DNA of 44,406 nucleotides from an uncultured Lachnospiraceae bacterium. GTDB taxonomy: Bacteria; Bacillota; Clostridia; Lachnospirales; Lachnospiraceae. Position 1 is the stretch's first letter, and every line of letters starts with the position of its first letter. A model generated the notes under the pieces. It ran no database searches and was not told where the DNA came from. It was given only the letters and a program-made list of their open reading frames with translations. The stretch covers positions 1-44,406 of the forward strand of contig CANQUA010000020.1 of the NCBI GenBank assembly GCA_947626915.1, in the 5' to 3' direction. Both the position numbers and the translations under genes were made by a program. Positions 7,116-15,560 of this stretch are shown piece after piece.

Positions 7116-7745
7116 ATGGGACATTGCGGTTGGGCATTTGCCAATGAGACAGACCGGTTTTATCACGATCATGAATGGGGCGTTCCGGTACACGACGACC
7201 GTCAGATGTTCGAGCATCTGACGCTGGAATGCCTGCAGTGCGGACTCAGCTGGGGACTGATGATGAAAAAGCGGGAAATATTCCGCCAGTGCTTTGAAAA
7301 CTTCGAGTATGACAAGATCGCCGCCTTCGGCGAGGACGACGTGCAGCGGATTTTAAACACGGAAGGCATGCTGCGGTCCGAGCGGAAGATTCGGGCGGTC
7401 ATCCAAAACGCCCGGTGTTACCGGAAGATCCGCGAGGAGTTCGGCAGCTTCTGCAATTATCTGTGGGGCTATACAAACGAAAAGACCATCTTATACGACG
7501 GGCACGCGGACGGCAGAATCCCTGTCAGCAACGGCCTGTCCGACCGGATCAGCCGCGACCTGAAAAAGAGGGGGTTCCAATTCGTCGGCCCGATCACGAT
7601 CTACTCCCACCTGCAGGCCTGCGGCGTGATCAACGACCATGCGGGCGACTGCCCCTGCTATCAGCGGATCAACGAGAACCATCCCACGGTGAACCGGGAG
7701 CCGGACCAGGAAGTAGGACAGGCCGGCGGGAAAAACGGGCAGTAA
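7116..7745 (+). CDS. tag: DNA-3-methyladenine glycosylase I
   Basis: 209 residues, with start ATG 7116 right after AGGAGGAGG. Tag excises 3-methyladenine from alkylated DNA and starts base excision repair. The zinc-snap residues are in place: Cys4 and His17 at the N-terminus (HCGWAF, then FYHDHEWGVP), and the C-terminal His and Cys in NDHAGDCPC. The catalytic-region pattern LTLECLQCGLSW is present. The last 20 or so residues are a polar tail beyond the normal end. dinB starts 36 bp downstream on the same strand, so the two probably form a DNA damage pair. The 5' leader is long and strongly structured. Confidence 0.95.
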   Translation: MGHCGWAFANETDRFYHDHEWGVPVHDDRQMFEHLTLECLQCGLSWGLMMKKREIFRQCFENFEYDKIAAFGEDDVQRILNTEGMLRSERKIRAVIQNARCYRKIREEFGSFCNYLWGYTNEKTILYDGHADGRIPVSNGLSDRISRDLKKRGFQFVGPITIYSHLQACGVINDHAGDCPCYQRINENHPTVNREPDQEVGQAGGKNGQ

Positions 7746-7781
7746 ACTAAGACGGAAAGCCAGCGGGAGACAGACAGAACC

Positions 7782-8996
7782 ATGGAACAGATCATTCTTC
7801 ATGTGGATATGGACGCGTTCTTCGCCTCTGTGGAGATCCGGGACAATCCCGCCCTGCGCGGGAAGCCGCTGATCATCGGCTCTCTTCCGGGAGAACGGGG
7901 CGTAGTCGCCACGTGCAGCTACGAGGCAAGAAAATACGGCGTTCACTCCGCCATGAATATCAAAGAAGCCTACCGGCGGTGTCCGCATGGCATCTACATG
8001 CGCCCGGACATTGACAAGTACAAGGCCGTATCCGGGCAGCTGCATCAGATTTGGAACACCTACGCCTCCGTCGCCGAGACGATCGCTCTGGACGAGGCCT
8101 ATCTCGATGTGACCCAGCAGGCGGGAAATCTGGAGGGCGCGCGCCGGATCGCCATGACCATCAAGCGGCGCACCAAAGCGGAGCTCGGACTTACCTGCTC
8201 CGTAGGCGTTGCTTATTCCAAAACGGCGGCAAAAACGGCAAGCGAAGAAAAGAAACCGGACGGATACTATGAGATTCCCACGCCGCGGGATTTCGTTGCC
8301 CTGATGATCGACCGCGATGTGCGTTCGCTCTATACGGTCGGGGAAATGACGGCGGAAAAGCTGTACGCATCCGGGATCCGCACCGTCCGCGATATCCAGG
8401 AAAAGCAGGATATGGTCGTCCGGCTTCTCGGGAAGCAAGGGCAGTGGATCACGCAGCTCGCCTTCGGGATCGACGAGCGGAAGGTCACGCCCTACCGCCC
8501 GCAGGACGCGAAATCCATCGGCCGGGAGGTCACGTTCCAGGAGGATGTGAACCAGTACGAGCTTCTGAAAGACGTTCTGGTCCTGCTGGCGCTGTGCGTG
8601 GAGCGCAGGGCCAAACGATACGATCTGTACGGAAACGGCGTGACCCTGAAGCTCACCTACTATGACATGAAGGGGATCACCCGCTCCCGGATCACGCCCG
8701 GCTGCGATTCTGCCGTCACGATATGGCAGGAGGCCGGCCGGCTCCTGGACCAGGTGGAAAAACGCCCGGTCCGGCTCATCGGCGTGAGCCTCTATCACCT
8801 GGCCGGCGAGGAAGGCCGGCAGCTGACTCTGGAAGACTGTTTTTCGGACGCCCGGCAGCGCCGGGACGCGGAGCTGAAAGCACGGCTCGACGCCCTGCAG
8901 GACCGTTACCATCTCGACTTCGCCGGACATCTGGAGCAGATCTATCAGGCGGACACGCTCCACAAAACGGTGGAATACATGCGGAAGCACATCTGA
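7782..8996 (+). CDS. dinB: DNA polymerase IV (Y family)
   Basis: 404 residues. This error-prone polymerase copies past damaged bases. Catalytic acids are visible: Asp9 in HVDMDAFF and Asp104-Glu105 in LDEAYLDV. Palm and fingers, the thumb with helix-hairpin-helix elements (YTVGEMTAEKLYASGI) and the little-finger domain follow in the usual order. Near the C-terminus RQLTLEDCF stands where family members often carry a QLSLF-type beta-clamp motif, so clamp binding may be weaker, and about 50 residues extend beyond it. The ribosome site is weak (GGGAGA), consistent with coupling to tag. No LexA-type box is obvious upstream. Confidence 0.93.
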   Translation: MEQIILHVDMDAFFASVEIRDNPALRGKPLIIGSLPGERGVVATCSYEARKYGVHSAMNIKEAYRRCPHGIYMRPDIDKYKAVSGQLHQIWNTYASVAETIALDEAYLDVTQQAGNLEGARRIAMTIKRRTKAELGLTCSVGVAYSKTAAKTASEEKKPDGYYEIPTPRDFVALMIDRDVRSLYTVGEMTAEKLYASGIRTVRDIQEKQDMVVRLLGKQGQWITQLAFGIDERKVTPYRPQDAKSIGREVTFQEDVNQYELLKDVLVLLALCVERRAKRYDLYGNGVTLKLTYYDMKGITRSRITPGCDSAVTIWQEAGRLLDQVEKRPVRLIGVSLYHLAGEEGRQLTLEDCFSDARQRRDAELKARLDALQDRYHLDFAGHLEQIYQADTLHKTVEYMRKHI

Positions 8997-9033
8997 CAGA
9001 GGAAAACGCGCCATTCTTCACCGCGCCGCGGCA

Positions 9034-10821
9034 TTACCCCGCCAGGACCTCCTGAAACTGCGCGCAGTAGAGCTGATAGTACGCCCCCTTCTTCCGCAGA
9101 AGTTCCTCGTGGGTCCCCGTCTCCAGGATCCGCTGCCCGTCGACGAAGAAGATCCGGTCCGCTTTCCGGATCGTAGACAGGCGGTGCGCGATCACAAAGG
9201 AAGTCCTGCCCGCTAAAAGAGCCTGGATTCCGTTCTGCACCAGGATCTCCGTATGGGTATCGATACTGGAGGTGGCCTCGTCCAGAATCAGGATCCCTGG
9301 CTTGGCGATCAGGGTTCTCGCAAACGCCACCAGCTGTCTCTGACCCACGGACAGACCGCTGCCGCTCTGGACCGGCGTGTCGTATCCCTTTTCCAGTTTC
9401 ATGATAAAATCGTGCGCGCCTACGGTTTTAGCCGCCCATTCCACTTCTTCCTCAGTGGCGTCCAGCTTGCCGTAGCGGATATTGTCGGCGATGGTCCCCG
9501 AAAACATATAATTCTCCTGCGTCATAATTCCCATCTGGCTCCGCAGGCTCTCCAGCGTCACATCCTGAACCGGATATCCGTCCACCCGAACCTCCCCGGC
9601 AGTCACGTCATAAAACCGGCTGATCAGATTGATAATCGTGGTTTTCCCGGCCCCCGTCGGCCCCACCAGGGCAATGGTCTCCCCCGGCTGTATATGAAAG
9701 CTGATATCCCGGATCACATCCCGCTCCGGCTCGTCCGGATAGGCAAAACTCACATGGTCAAACTCTACCTCGCCCCGGACCGGCGGCAGCTGCTTCGCGT
9801 CCGCCCTGTCTTTCATCTCCGGCTCCGTATCCAGGATCTCAAAAATGCGCTCCGCACCGGAAATATTGTTGACGATCCGGTTATAAAGGTTCGCCAGATT
9901 GCGGATCGGGCTCCAGAACATGCTCAGATACGTGGCAAAGGCCATAAAGGTCCCCACCTCCGTGCCGCCCATGCCCAGTATGCGGATGCCGATGTAATAA
10001 AGCAGGAAGCTTCCCAGCCCCCAGGTCAGGTCGATCGTCGGCCCAAACGCGTCCGCCAGCTGCACGGCCCGGACGAACGCGCGCTCATGGTCCTCCAGGA
10101 TCCTGCCGAAGGTTTTTTCCGACTCCTGTTCCGCGCAGAAACTCTGCACCACCCGGATGCCGGAGAAATTTTCGTGGGAATAGGCGCTGATATTGGAATT
10201 TTTCATCCGCACCGTCATCCAGCGCCCATGCCCCAGGATCATCACCACATACATGCCCGCCAGCAGAACCGGCATCGTCGCGATGGCGGACATGGCCAGG
10301 GGCGGGCTTTTGACCAGCATAATCGCAATGACCGCGATCACCGTGATCAGATCCGGGATCAGCGTCGTCACGCTGTCCGACATCATGTCTTTCAGCGAAT
10401 TCACGTCCCGGATGATCCGGGACAGGATCTTTCCCGTCGGCCGGCCGTCAAAAAACTGCAGACCCAGGCTCTGGATGTGGACGTAGAGCTGTTCGCGGAT
10501 CTTCAGCACGATCTCATTGGAAATCTCCTCCATCAGGACCATCCGGACTTTCACGCCCATCAGCCAGATGACGTTCAGCGCCAGCGCCAGGACTCCCAGG
10601 CGGAACAGTCCTCTCACATCCCCGCGCGCCACGTGGACATTGATGGCCCGCTCGATCAGCAGCGGATTGACCAGCGCGATCACAACGGTGACAGCCATGA
10701 TCAGAAGCACCGCCGCAATCTTCTTTTTATACGCAAACAGATAACGGTACAGGCGGGCCAGGGTCTCCCGCTTCGGGACGCTGCGCTGCGTCTCGTCTTC
10801 CCTGAATGTATTTACAGACAT
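9034..10821 (-). CDS. Heterodimeric ABC exporter subunit with canonical catalytic Glu (TM288/LmrD-like)
   Basis: 595 residues: a six-helix exporter domain (about 30-320), then the nucleotide-binding domain. Walker A is GPTGAGKTT (387-395), Walker B ends ILILDEATS with catalytic Glu515, and the H-loop is IAHRLSTI. The signature is LSVGQ rather than LSGGQ, as in the TM288-type half of asymmetric exporters. With its partner it would have one working ATP site (this Walker A/B with the partner's LSGGQ) and one degenerate site. It overlaps the upstream partner's stop by 10 bases. Such pairs export drugs, lipids or peptides; the substrate here is unknown. The stop lies 37 bp from the convergent dinB stop. 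Confidence 0.93.
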   Translation of the reverse strand: MSVNTFREDETQRSVPKRETLARLYRYLFAYKKKIAAVLLIMAVTVVIALVNPLLIERAINVHVARGDVRGLFRLGVLALALNVIWLMGVKVRMVLMEEISNEIVLKIREQLYVHIQSLGLQFFDGRPTGKILSRIIRDVNSLKDMMSDSVTTLIPDLITVIAVIAIMLVKSPPLAMSAIATMPVLLAGMYVVMILGHGRWMTVRMKNSNISAYSHENFSGIRVVQSFCAEQESEKTFGRILEDHERAFVRAVQLADAFGPTIDLTWGLGSFLLYYIGIRILGMGGTEVGTFMAFATYLSMFWSPIRNLANLYNRIVNNISGAERIFEILDTEPEMKDRADAKQLPPVRGEVEFDHVSFAYPDEPERDVIRDISFHIQPGETIALVGPTGAGKTTIINLISRFYDVTAGEVRVDGYPVQDVTLESLRSQMGIMTQENYMFSGTIADNIRYGKLDATEEEVEWAAKTVGAHDFIMKLEKGYDTPVQSGSGLSVGQRQLVAFARTLIAKPGILILDEATSSIDTHTEILVQNGIQALLAGRTSFVIAHRLSTIRKADRIFFVDGQRILETGTHEELLRKKGAYYQLYCAQFQEVLAG

Positions 10822-12545
10822 AACATCAACTCCTCCGGTTTCTCATACTGCGCCACAAACGTGTCATAATACCGCCCCTTCAGGGCCATCAGGCTGTCAT
10901 GGTTCCCCCGCTCCGCCACGCGCCCGTTCTCCAGGACCAGGATCTCATCGGCATGGCGCACCGCCGAGATCCGGTGGGCAATGACAATCTTGGTAATGCC
11001 CCTGAGCCGGTTCAGCTCCTGCTGAAGTTCCTGCTCCGTTTCCATATCCAGGGCCGAGGTAGGATCATCCAGGAACAGGATCGGCGCCTTCTTGGCCAGC
11101 GCCCTGGCGATGCTCAGCCTCTGCTTCTGCCCGCCGGACAGGCCCACGCCCCGTTCCCCGATGACCGTCTCATAGCCTTTCGGCAGCTCCCTGACAAATT
11201 CCGCAGCCGACGCCTGCCTGACCGACTCCTCCAAAAGTTCCCGGCTCACTTCGCCCCGGTTTCCGATCCGCACATTCTCCGCGATGGTATCCGAAAACAG
11301 GAATACCTCCTGGGTCACGGCCGAAATATTCCGGCGCAGGCAGTCCAGCGTCAGCCCGCGGATGTCCTTTCCGTCCAGCAGAATGCTTCCCCCGCTCACA
11401 TCGTAGAAACGCTCCGCCAGATTCAGGATCGTGGACTTGCCGGAACCCGTAACGCCCATGATCCCCAGGGTTTTGCCCGCTTCCACGTGAAAGCTTATAT
11501 CCTCGAGAATCGTCTGGTCCTGAAGCTTCAGGCTCACGTGCGAAAAGGTCAGGTCCCCGCGCACCCGGGGCAGGTCCTCCGCATCCTCCGCCGAGACGAT
11601 TTCCGGCTCCTCGTCCAGGATCCGGTTGATCTTCTTATTGGAAGCAATGGCGGCGGCCATGGCGTTGGTCACCCATCCCAGGATCTCCATGGGCCAGACA
11701 ATATTATTGGAATACTCCACAAACGCCCCCAGCTGTCCCAGGGTGATCCGCCCCCGCACCACGAAAATACCGCCGGCGGTGACAGAAAGCAGCAGCATGG
11801 TCTTGGTCAGAAACGAAATATTGGGGTCATACTTCGCCATGGTCCTGGCCAGGCGCATGTTCAGCTCATAATATCTGCCGTTGTGCCGCCGGAACTTCTC
11901 AATCTCGTATTCCCCGCGGAAAAACGCCTTGACCGTCCGCATACCGCTTAAATTCTCCTGCGCCACCGTATTCAGCTGCGCATTCTCCTCGCTGATCTCA
12001 TCATAGACCTTATCCAGGCTGTTCTCCAGCCTCACGGCCACATAACCCACCATCGGCATGACGCAGAGCGGGATCAGCGTCAGAAACGGGTCCAGCCGGA
12101 GCATATTGTAAAGCACCATGACCGTGTGGACCACGGCCTCGATGCACATGATCCCGATGAAGCCCATGGCCTCCCAGATCCGCTCCGCGTCATCCGAGAT
12201 CCTGGCCATCAGCTCGCCGGTATTGTTCTTCTCGAAAAATCCCACCGACATTTTCTCGATATGCGCAAAAAGCTGCCTGCGTATATCCTCCGCAATCTTC
12301 ACGCCGATGCAGTCCCCGGTGAACTCCTGGAGATATTTGAAGACTCCGCGGCCGATCCCCACCGCCAGAAGCATCCATATGAGTCCCGTCAAAAGCTCCG
12401 CCCGGCCGCCTACGATCACGTCGTCGATGATCCGTCCGATGATCTTCGGGGCCTGCAGATCCGTATAAATGCCCAGATACAGGCAGACCAGCGCAAACAG
12501 ATAGTACCATTTGTACCTGATAAAATACTTTCCTAATCCTTTCAT
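10812..12545 (-). CDS. Heterodimeric ABC exporter subunit with degenerate catalytic site (TM287/LmrC-like)
   Basis: 577 residues from ATG 12545, preceded by GGTGAGG; a longer in-frame version would start inside the upstream repeat-rich leader and is unlikely. Six transmembrane helices (about 15-300) precede the nucleotide-binding domain: Walker A GVTGSGKST (364-372), canonical LSGGQ (469-473), and Walker B FLDDPTS where Asp494 replaces the catalytic Glu. That substitution, complementing the other subunit's altered signature, is the hallmark of TM287/288-type asymmetric exporters. First gene of the pair. Its leader holds dense inverted and direct repeats, so regulation by a repressor encoded elsewhere is likely. 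Confidence 0.93.
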   Translation of the reverse strand: MKGLGKYFIRYKWYYLFALVCLYLGIYTDLQAPKIIGRIIDDVIVGGRAELLTGLIWMLLAVGIGRGVFKYLQEFTGDCIGVKIAEDIRRQLFAHIEKMSVGFFEKNNTGELMARISDDAERIWEAMGFIGIMCIEAVVHTVMVLYNMLRLDPFLTLIPLCVMPMVGYVAVRLENSLDKVYDEISEENAQLNTVAQENLSGMRTVKAFFRGEYEIEKFRRHNGRYYELNMRLARTMAKYDPNISFLTKTMLLLSVTAGGIFVVRGRITLGQLGAFVEYSNNIVWPMEILGWVTNAMAAAIASNKKINRILDEEPEIVSAEDAEDLPRVRGDLTFSHVSLKLQDQTILEDISFHVEAGKTLGIMGVTGSGKSTILNLAERFYDVSGGSILLDGKDIRGLTLDCLRRNISAVTQEVFLFSDTIAENVRIGNRGEVSRELLEESVRQASAAEFVRELPKGYETVIGERGVGLSGGQKQRLSIARALAKKAPILFLDDPTSALDMETEQELQQELNRLRGITKIVIAHRISAVRHADEILVLENGRVAERGNHDSLMALKGRYYDTFVAQYEKPEELMLCL

Positions 12546-12649
12546 GTCCTCACCTCGTTGTTTCCGTTCCAACGCCGCGCCGCAGCCTGCCGGTCCTTTC
12601 CCGTAAACAGACAATGGTTTGCACAATACAAAAAGCGCGTCACTGGCAC

Positions 12650-12712
12650 GTTTTTTGCATCCTGACGCAAAAAACCGCGGCATATACACCTTTTGCGGCA
12701 TATATGTCGCGG
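12650..12712. promoter_or_regulatory. Operator-like repeats upstream of the ABC exporter
   Basis: GTTTTTTGC (12650-12658) and GCAAAAAAC (12667-12675) form a perfect 9-bp inverted repeat with an 8-bp gap. Directly adjoining, CCGCGGCATATA (12675-12686) pairs 11 of 12 with TATATGTCGCGG (12701-12712), and GCGGCATATA occurs twice in direct orientation 18 bp apart (12677, 12695). The region lies 105-170 bp before the exporter start. Repressor and exact promoter are not identified. Confidence 0.45.
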
Positions 12713-12765
12713 TCTCATCCCGCTTTACGCACTGGGAACAGACGCTCTCTCCCCTTCGTGCGCAC

Positions 12766-12794
12766 AAAAATGCCGCAGTCACACAGACTGCGGC
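12766..12794 (-). terminator. Intrinsic terminator of the 26-codon gene
   Basis: A nine-base-pair stem GCCGCAGTC/GACTGCGGC with a five-base loop (12772-12794) is followed on the minus strand by ATTTTT. It lies 28 bases after the stop codon of the small ORF. Confidence 0.8.
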
Positions 12795-12821
12795 CCATCA
12801 TCCGTTCCGTTTACAGAAAAA

Positions 12822-12902
12822 TTACAGGCAGGCAAGCTGTGCGACACTGGTTTTATTGACTTTCCGCTCCATCCCAAAGTTTCCAAAATAAAACAGCATC
12901 AT
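12822..12902 (-). CDS. Small protein of 26 residues, unknown function, own transcription unit
   Basis: Read directly from the minus strand: ATG 12900-12902 to TAA 12822-12824. AAAGGAG (12912-12918) lies nine bases before the ATG; a GTG directly upstream would add one residue and is spaced equally well. The peptide begins MMLFYFGNFGMERK, continues with KTSVAQ and ends ACL. A promoter with 17-bp spacing stands about 60 bp upstream and a strong terminator follows the stop, so this is a complete gene between yraN and the ABC exporter operon. It is aromatic and basic with one Cys, too short for a classical membrane toxin. I do not recognise the family. A leader peptide, small regulator or quorum-like peptide are possible; none is shown. 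Confidence 0.6.
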   Translation of the reverse strand: MMLFYFGNFGMERKVNKTSVAQLACL

Positions 12903-12959
12903 CACACTTGTCTCCTTTCTGAATTATTTGCTGCAGCGATGCTCCCTGCAACGATTCCC

Positions 12960-12988
12960 ACTATACCATGTTTTTCCTCGTTTGTAAA
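12960..12988 (-). promoter_or_regulatory. Promoter of the 26-codon gene
   Basis: Minus strand TTTACA (12983-12988), 17-bp spacer and TATAGT (12960-12965), each one mismatch from consensus. Just before it, hairpin-forming GGCCG repeats at 13014-13035 lie after the yraN stop and may be a weak terminator for the long upstream operon. Confidence 0.7.
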
Positions 12989-13043
12989 GCACTTATTTAA
13001 AAATACGGCAGGATCCGGCCGATTTCCGGCCGAAGCCGGCCGT

Positions 13044-13409
13044 TCATCCCCGATAATCGAAAGCGTTCTCGATATGCCGTATGGTCCCGTCCCCGTAAAT
13101 GCCGATCACATCAAAGCGGCAGGCCTTTCCGTAAGGCGCGCCCCATTGTTCATAATGGGCGGCGGCCGCGCGGCTGATCCGCCGCTGCTTGCGCAGATCC
13201 ACCGCCTCCAGGGGATCGCCGAACCGGCCGTCCCGGCGGAATTTGATCTCCGCATAGACGATCACGCCGTCCTTTTCAGCGATCAGATCCACCTCTCCGG
13301 CCCTGCTGCGGTAATTCCGCTCCAGAACCTTATACCCCTGCCCGATCAGATAATCCGCGGCCACGGCCTCATAATCCGCCCCAACCTGACGTCTGTTCAG
13401 TCCGCCCAC
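13044..13409 (-). CDS. yraN: YraN-family (UPF0102) nuclease-like protein
   Basis: 121 residues from GTG 13407-13409; a GTG at 13419-13421 that overlaps the rnhB stop is an alternative. Upstream codons in frame lie inside rnhB, so the longer reading is rejected. The protein shows the family features RRQVGADYEAVAADYL, ERNYRSRAGEVDLIAEKDG and VYAEIKFRR, which resemble a restriction-endonuclease-like core with an E..D..ExK pattern. Biochemical function is unproven; homologues sit beside rnhB in many genomes, as here. Last gene of the long leftward operon. Confidence 0.85.
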   Translation of the reverse strand: MGGLNRRQVGADYEAVAADYLIGQGYKVLERNYRSRAGEVDLIAEKDGVIVYAEIKFRRDGRFGDPLEAVDLRKQRRISRAAAAHYEQWGAPYGKACRFDVIGIYGDGTIRHIENAFDYRG

Positions 13410-13417
13410 CCCGCTTC

Positions 13418-14065
13418 TCACTCCACGTTTACAAAATTTCCGATAAACGTCTTCCGGTGGATCGGACACGGCCCCAGGGTCCGGAGCGCCTCGATATGCG
13501 CCGCCGTGCCGTACCCTTTATGTTTGGCAAACCCGTACCCCGGATACAGCGCGTCGTACTCCTCCATCAAATGATCCCTGGTCACCTTCGCCAGAATACT
13601 GGCGGCCGCGATGGACACGCTTTTCGCGTCCCCCTTGATGATCGGAACCTGCTTTATGGCCACGCCCGGAATAGTCACCGCGTCGTTCAGCAGGAGATCC
13701 GGCGTCACCGAAAGCTGACTGACCGCCTGGCGCATGGCCTCATAAGTCGCCTGGAGAATATTGATCTCATCGATCCGCCCAGGGGACACGATCCCGACGC
13801 CGTACGCGACGGCCTTCTCCCGGATCTCCTCATACAGCTCCTCCCGCCGCTTTTCCGACAATTTTTTCGAATCGTTCAGATACAGGATCCGGCAGTCCTT
13901 CGGCAGGATCACAGCCCCTGCCGCCACCGGCCCCGCCAATGGCCCCCGTCCCGCTTCGTCGATCCCGCAGATGCAGGCGTACTCGCTGAAACGCTCCTCA
14001 TATTCCCGCATGGCGTCCAGCCTGGCCAGCTCCGCCTCCAGCTTTTCTCCCTTTAACTGCCGCAT
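13418..14065 (-). CDS. rnhB: Ribonuclease HII
   Basis: 215 residues from ATG 14065, which follows AAAGGAG with 7-base spacing; the longer reading would overlap lepB. RNase HII cuts the RNA strand of RNA-DNA hybrids and nicks at single ribonucleotides in DNA. The motif IDEAGRGPLAGPV with the first catalytic Asp-Glu, the DSKKLSEKRRE segment and GDAKSVSIAAASILAKVTRD are typical, and HKGYGT near the C-terminus belongs to the family. An N-terminal helix of about 30 residues precedes the catalytic domain, as in Gram-positive members. It sits 23 bp after the second signal peptidase gene. Confidence 0.95.
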   Translation of the reverse strand: MRQLKGEKLEAELARLDAMREYEERFSEYACICGIDEAGRGPLAGPVAAGAVILPKDCRILYLNDSKKLSEKRREELYEEIREKAVAYGVGIVSPGRIDEINILQATYEAMRQAVSQLSVTPDLLLNDAVTIPGVAIKQVPIIKGDAKSVSIAAASILAKVTRDHLMEEYDALYPGYGFAKHKGYGTAAHIEALRTLGPCPIHRKTFIGNFVNVE

Positions 14066-14088
14066 ACATTCGCTCCTTTTATCCCTGA

Positions 14089-14658
14089 TCACCTCGCCGG
14101 CGGTCCTCCCCCCGGTTTTCTCCAAAAGTTCTTCTCCGGGCAAAGCTTCCCGTCCCGGAAGCGCAGGAACACGCGTCCGATGATATCTTCCGACCGGATG
14201 TCCCCGATATCGTAATCTCTGCTGTCCGCGCTGTCGTTCCGGTTATCGCCCAGAACAAAATACGTGCCTTCCGCCAGACAGACCGGTTCCGCGGCCCTCC
14301 CCGCGTTTTCGATCAGGCTGTTCCCAAAGTCCCCGTCCGGCTCCTCTCCATCGATCCGCAGACGTCCGTCCCGAATCTCCACGGTCTCACCGGGCAGGCC
14401 GACGATCCGCTTGATATAGTAACGCTCCGGTCTGTAACGGTAGCGGAACACGATCACATCGTTCCTCCGAAGGCCGGTCAGACGCCAGGAAACCTTATCT
14501 ACCAGAACCACGTCCCCGTCGGACAGAGCCGGTTCCATGGAAACTCCGGAAACCTCCGCTCTTTCCACCGAAATACATGCCGCCGCGGCCGTCACGGAAA
14601 CGGCGACAAGCACCGCAATTCTCTTTCTCAGTATCCTGATGCCGCTTTTTCCGTTCAT
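14089..14658 (-). CDS. lepB: Signal peptidase I, second copy
   Basis: 189 residues. One N-terminal membrane segment (about 11-29) anchors the protein with the catalytic domain outside. The catalytic Ser lies in SGVSMEPAL, the general-base Lys in YYIKRIVGLPGE, and GDNRNDSADSR closes the active-site box. It removes signal peptides from secreted proteins. Its ATG overlaps the rbgA stop by four bases (ATGA), so translation is coupled. A second, distinct signal peptidase gene lies on the other side of rbgA. Upstream of the catalytic Ser it has Val where the first copy has Gln, so substrate preference could differ. Confidence 0.93.
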   Translation of the reverse strand: MNGKSGIRILRKRIAVLVAVSVTAAAACISVERAEVSGVSMEPALSDGDVVLVDKVSWRLTGLRRNDVIVFRYRYRPERYYIKRIVGLPGETVEIRDGRLRIDGEEPDGDFGNSLIENAGRAAEPVCLAEGTYFVLGDNRNDSADSRDYDIGDIRSEDIIGRVFLRFRDGKLCPEKNFWRKPGGGPPAR

Positions 14659-15542
14659 GACTCTTCTTTTGGAAATTCCAGCGTAATCCTCCCGAGCCTT
14701 CCGCTCCGGTAGTCCTCCAGCAGCAGGCCGGCTGTTTTTCCGTAGTCAGGGCTCCCTCCCTTCAGAACGCATCCGCGGGCGGCGGCGATCTGTTCCAGGA
14801 CCCGCAGCGGCTCCCCGGTCCCGGCTGACGGCTCCCCTGCCTCCGTCTGCGCCGCAGCGCCGGTCCCATAACGGGCAGGCAGCACTTCCGGGTAACGCTC
14901 CGTCAGGAAACGGATCAGTTCCAGGGCCAGTTCCTCTCTGGGAAGGATCTGATCGTTGATCGAACCGATCACAGCCAGATGGATCCCCACCTGCCGGTCC
15001 TCGAATTTCGGCCATAAGAGCCCCGGCGTATCCAGAAGCTCCAGCGTTTTATTCAGGCGGATCCACTGATTCCCCTTCGTGACCCCCGGCTTATTGCCGG
15101 TCTTTACGCAGGCCTTTCCCGCGATCGAATTGATAAAGGTGGACTTCCCTACATTGGGAATCCCCACCACCATGGCGCGGATCGGGCGGTTCAGTATACC
15201 GCGTTTCCGGTCTCTTTCCAGCTTCTCCCTGCAGGCCTCCTGCACAACCGCGCTGACCCGCTTCAGCTGGGCGCTGCTGCGGGAATCTGCCCTGACCACG
15301 GCATAGCCCTCCCGGGCGAACCGGCGCTCCCAGGCCGCGTTCCCCGCTTCGCTGGCCAGATCCGCTTTATTCAGCAGGATCATACGGGCTTTGCCCCTGC
15401 CCAGCTGATCGATATCCGGGTTCCTGCTGGAAACCGGCACGCGCGCATCCAGCACTTCGATCAGCAGATCGACCAGCCTGACTTCCTCCTGCATGGCGCG
15501 CCTGGCTTTCGTCATATGTCCGGGATACCATTGTATATTCAT
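14655..15542 (-). CDS. rbgA: Ribosome biogenesis GTPase RbgA (YlqF)
   Basis: 295 residues. A circularly permuted GTPase that helps late assembly of the 50S subunit. The permuted motif order is visible: G4 NKAD near residue 59, then G1 GIPNVGKST near 128, the G2 segment GVTKGNQ and G3 DTPG. The N-terminus MNIQWYPGHMTKARRAM is diagnostic. The C-terminal RNA-binding helical domain follows a short Gly/Ala/Glu-rich linker (near 235-245) that looks like an insertion. Location next to lepB and rnhB is the standard Gram-positive order. Confidence 0.95.
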   Translation of the reverse strand: MNIQWYPGHMTKARRAMQEEVRLVDLLIEVLDARVPVSSRNPDIDQLGRGKARMILLNKADLASEAGNAAWERRFAREGYAVVRADSRSSAQLKRVSAVVQEACREKLERDRKRGILNRPIRAMVVGIPNVGKSTFINSIAGKACVKTGNKPGVTKGNQWIRLNKTLELLDTPGLLWPKFEDRQVGIHLAVIGSINDQILPREELALELIRFLTERYPEVLPARYGTGAAAQTEAGEPSAGTGEPLRVLEQIAAARGCVLKGGSPDYGKTAGLLLEDYRSGRLGRITLEFPKEES

Positions 15543-15560
15543 ACAGACTCCTGTTCCATC

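Noticed and set aside
5647-7221. A 524-codon plus-strand open frame over pgeF and the tag leader
   Set aside because: It is the antisense of pgeF in GC-rich DNA, its product has no domain pattern, and it continues through the promoter and terminator region. pgeF on the other strand has all family motifs.
9253-10869. A 538-codon plus-strand open frame antisense to the ABC exporter
   Set aside because: His/Arg/Gln-rich product typical of the reverse frame of a GC-rich gene; the minus-strand ABC protein is certain.
13014-13035. GGCCG-rich hairpin after yraN as a firm terminator
   Set aside because: The stem is short and the nearest T-run is about 15-20 bases away, so I mention it only as weak.
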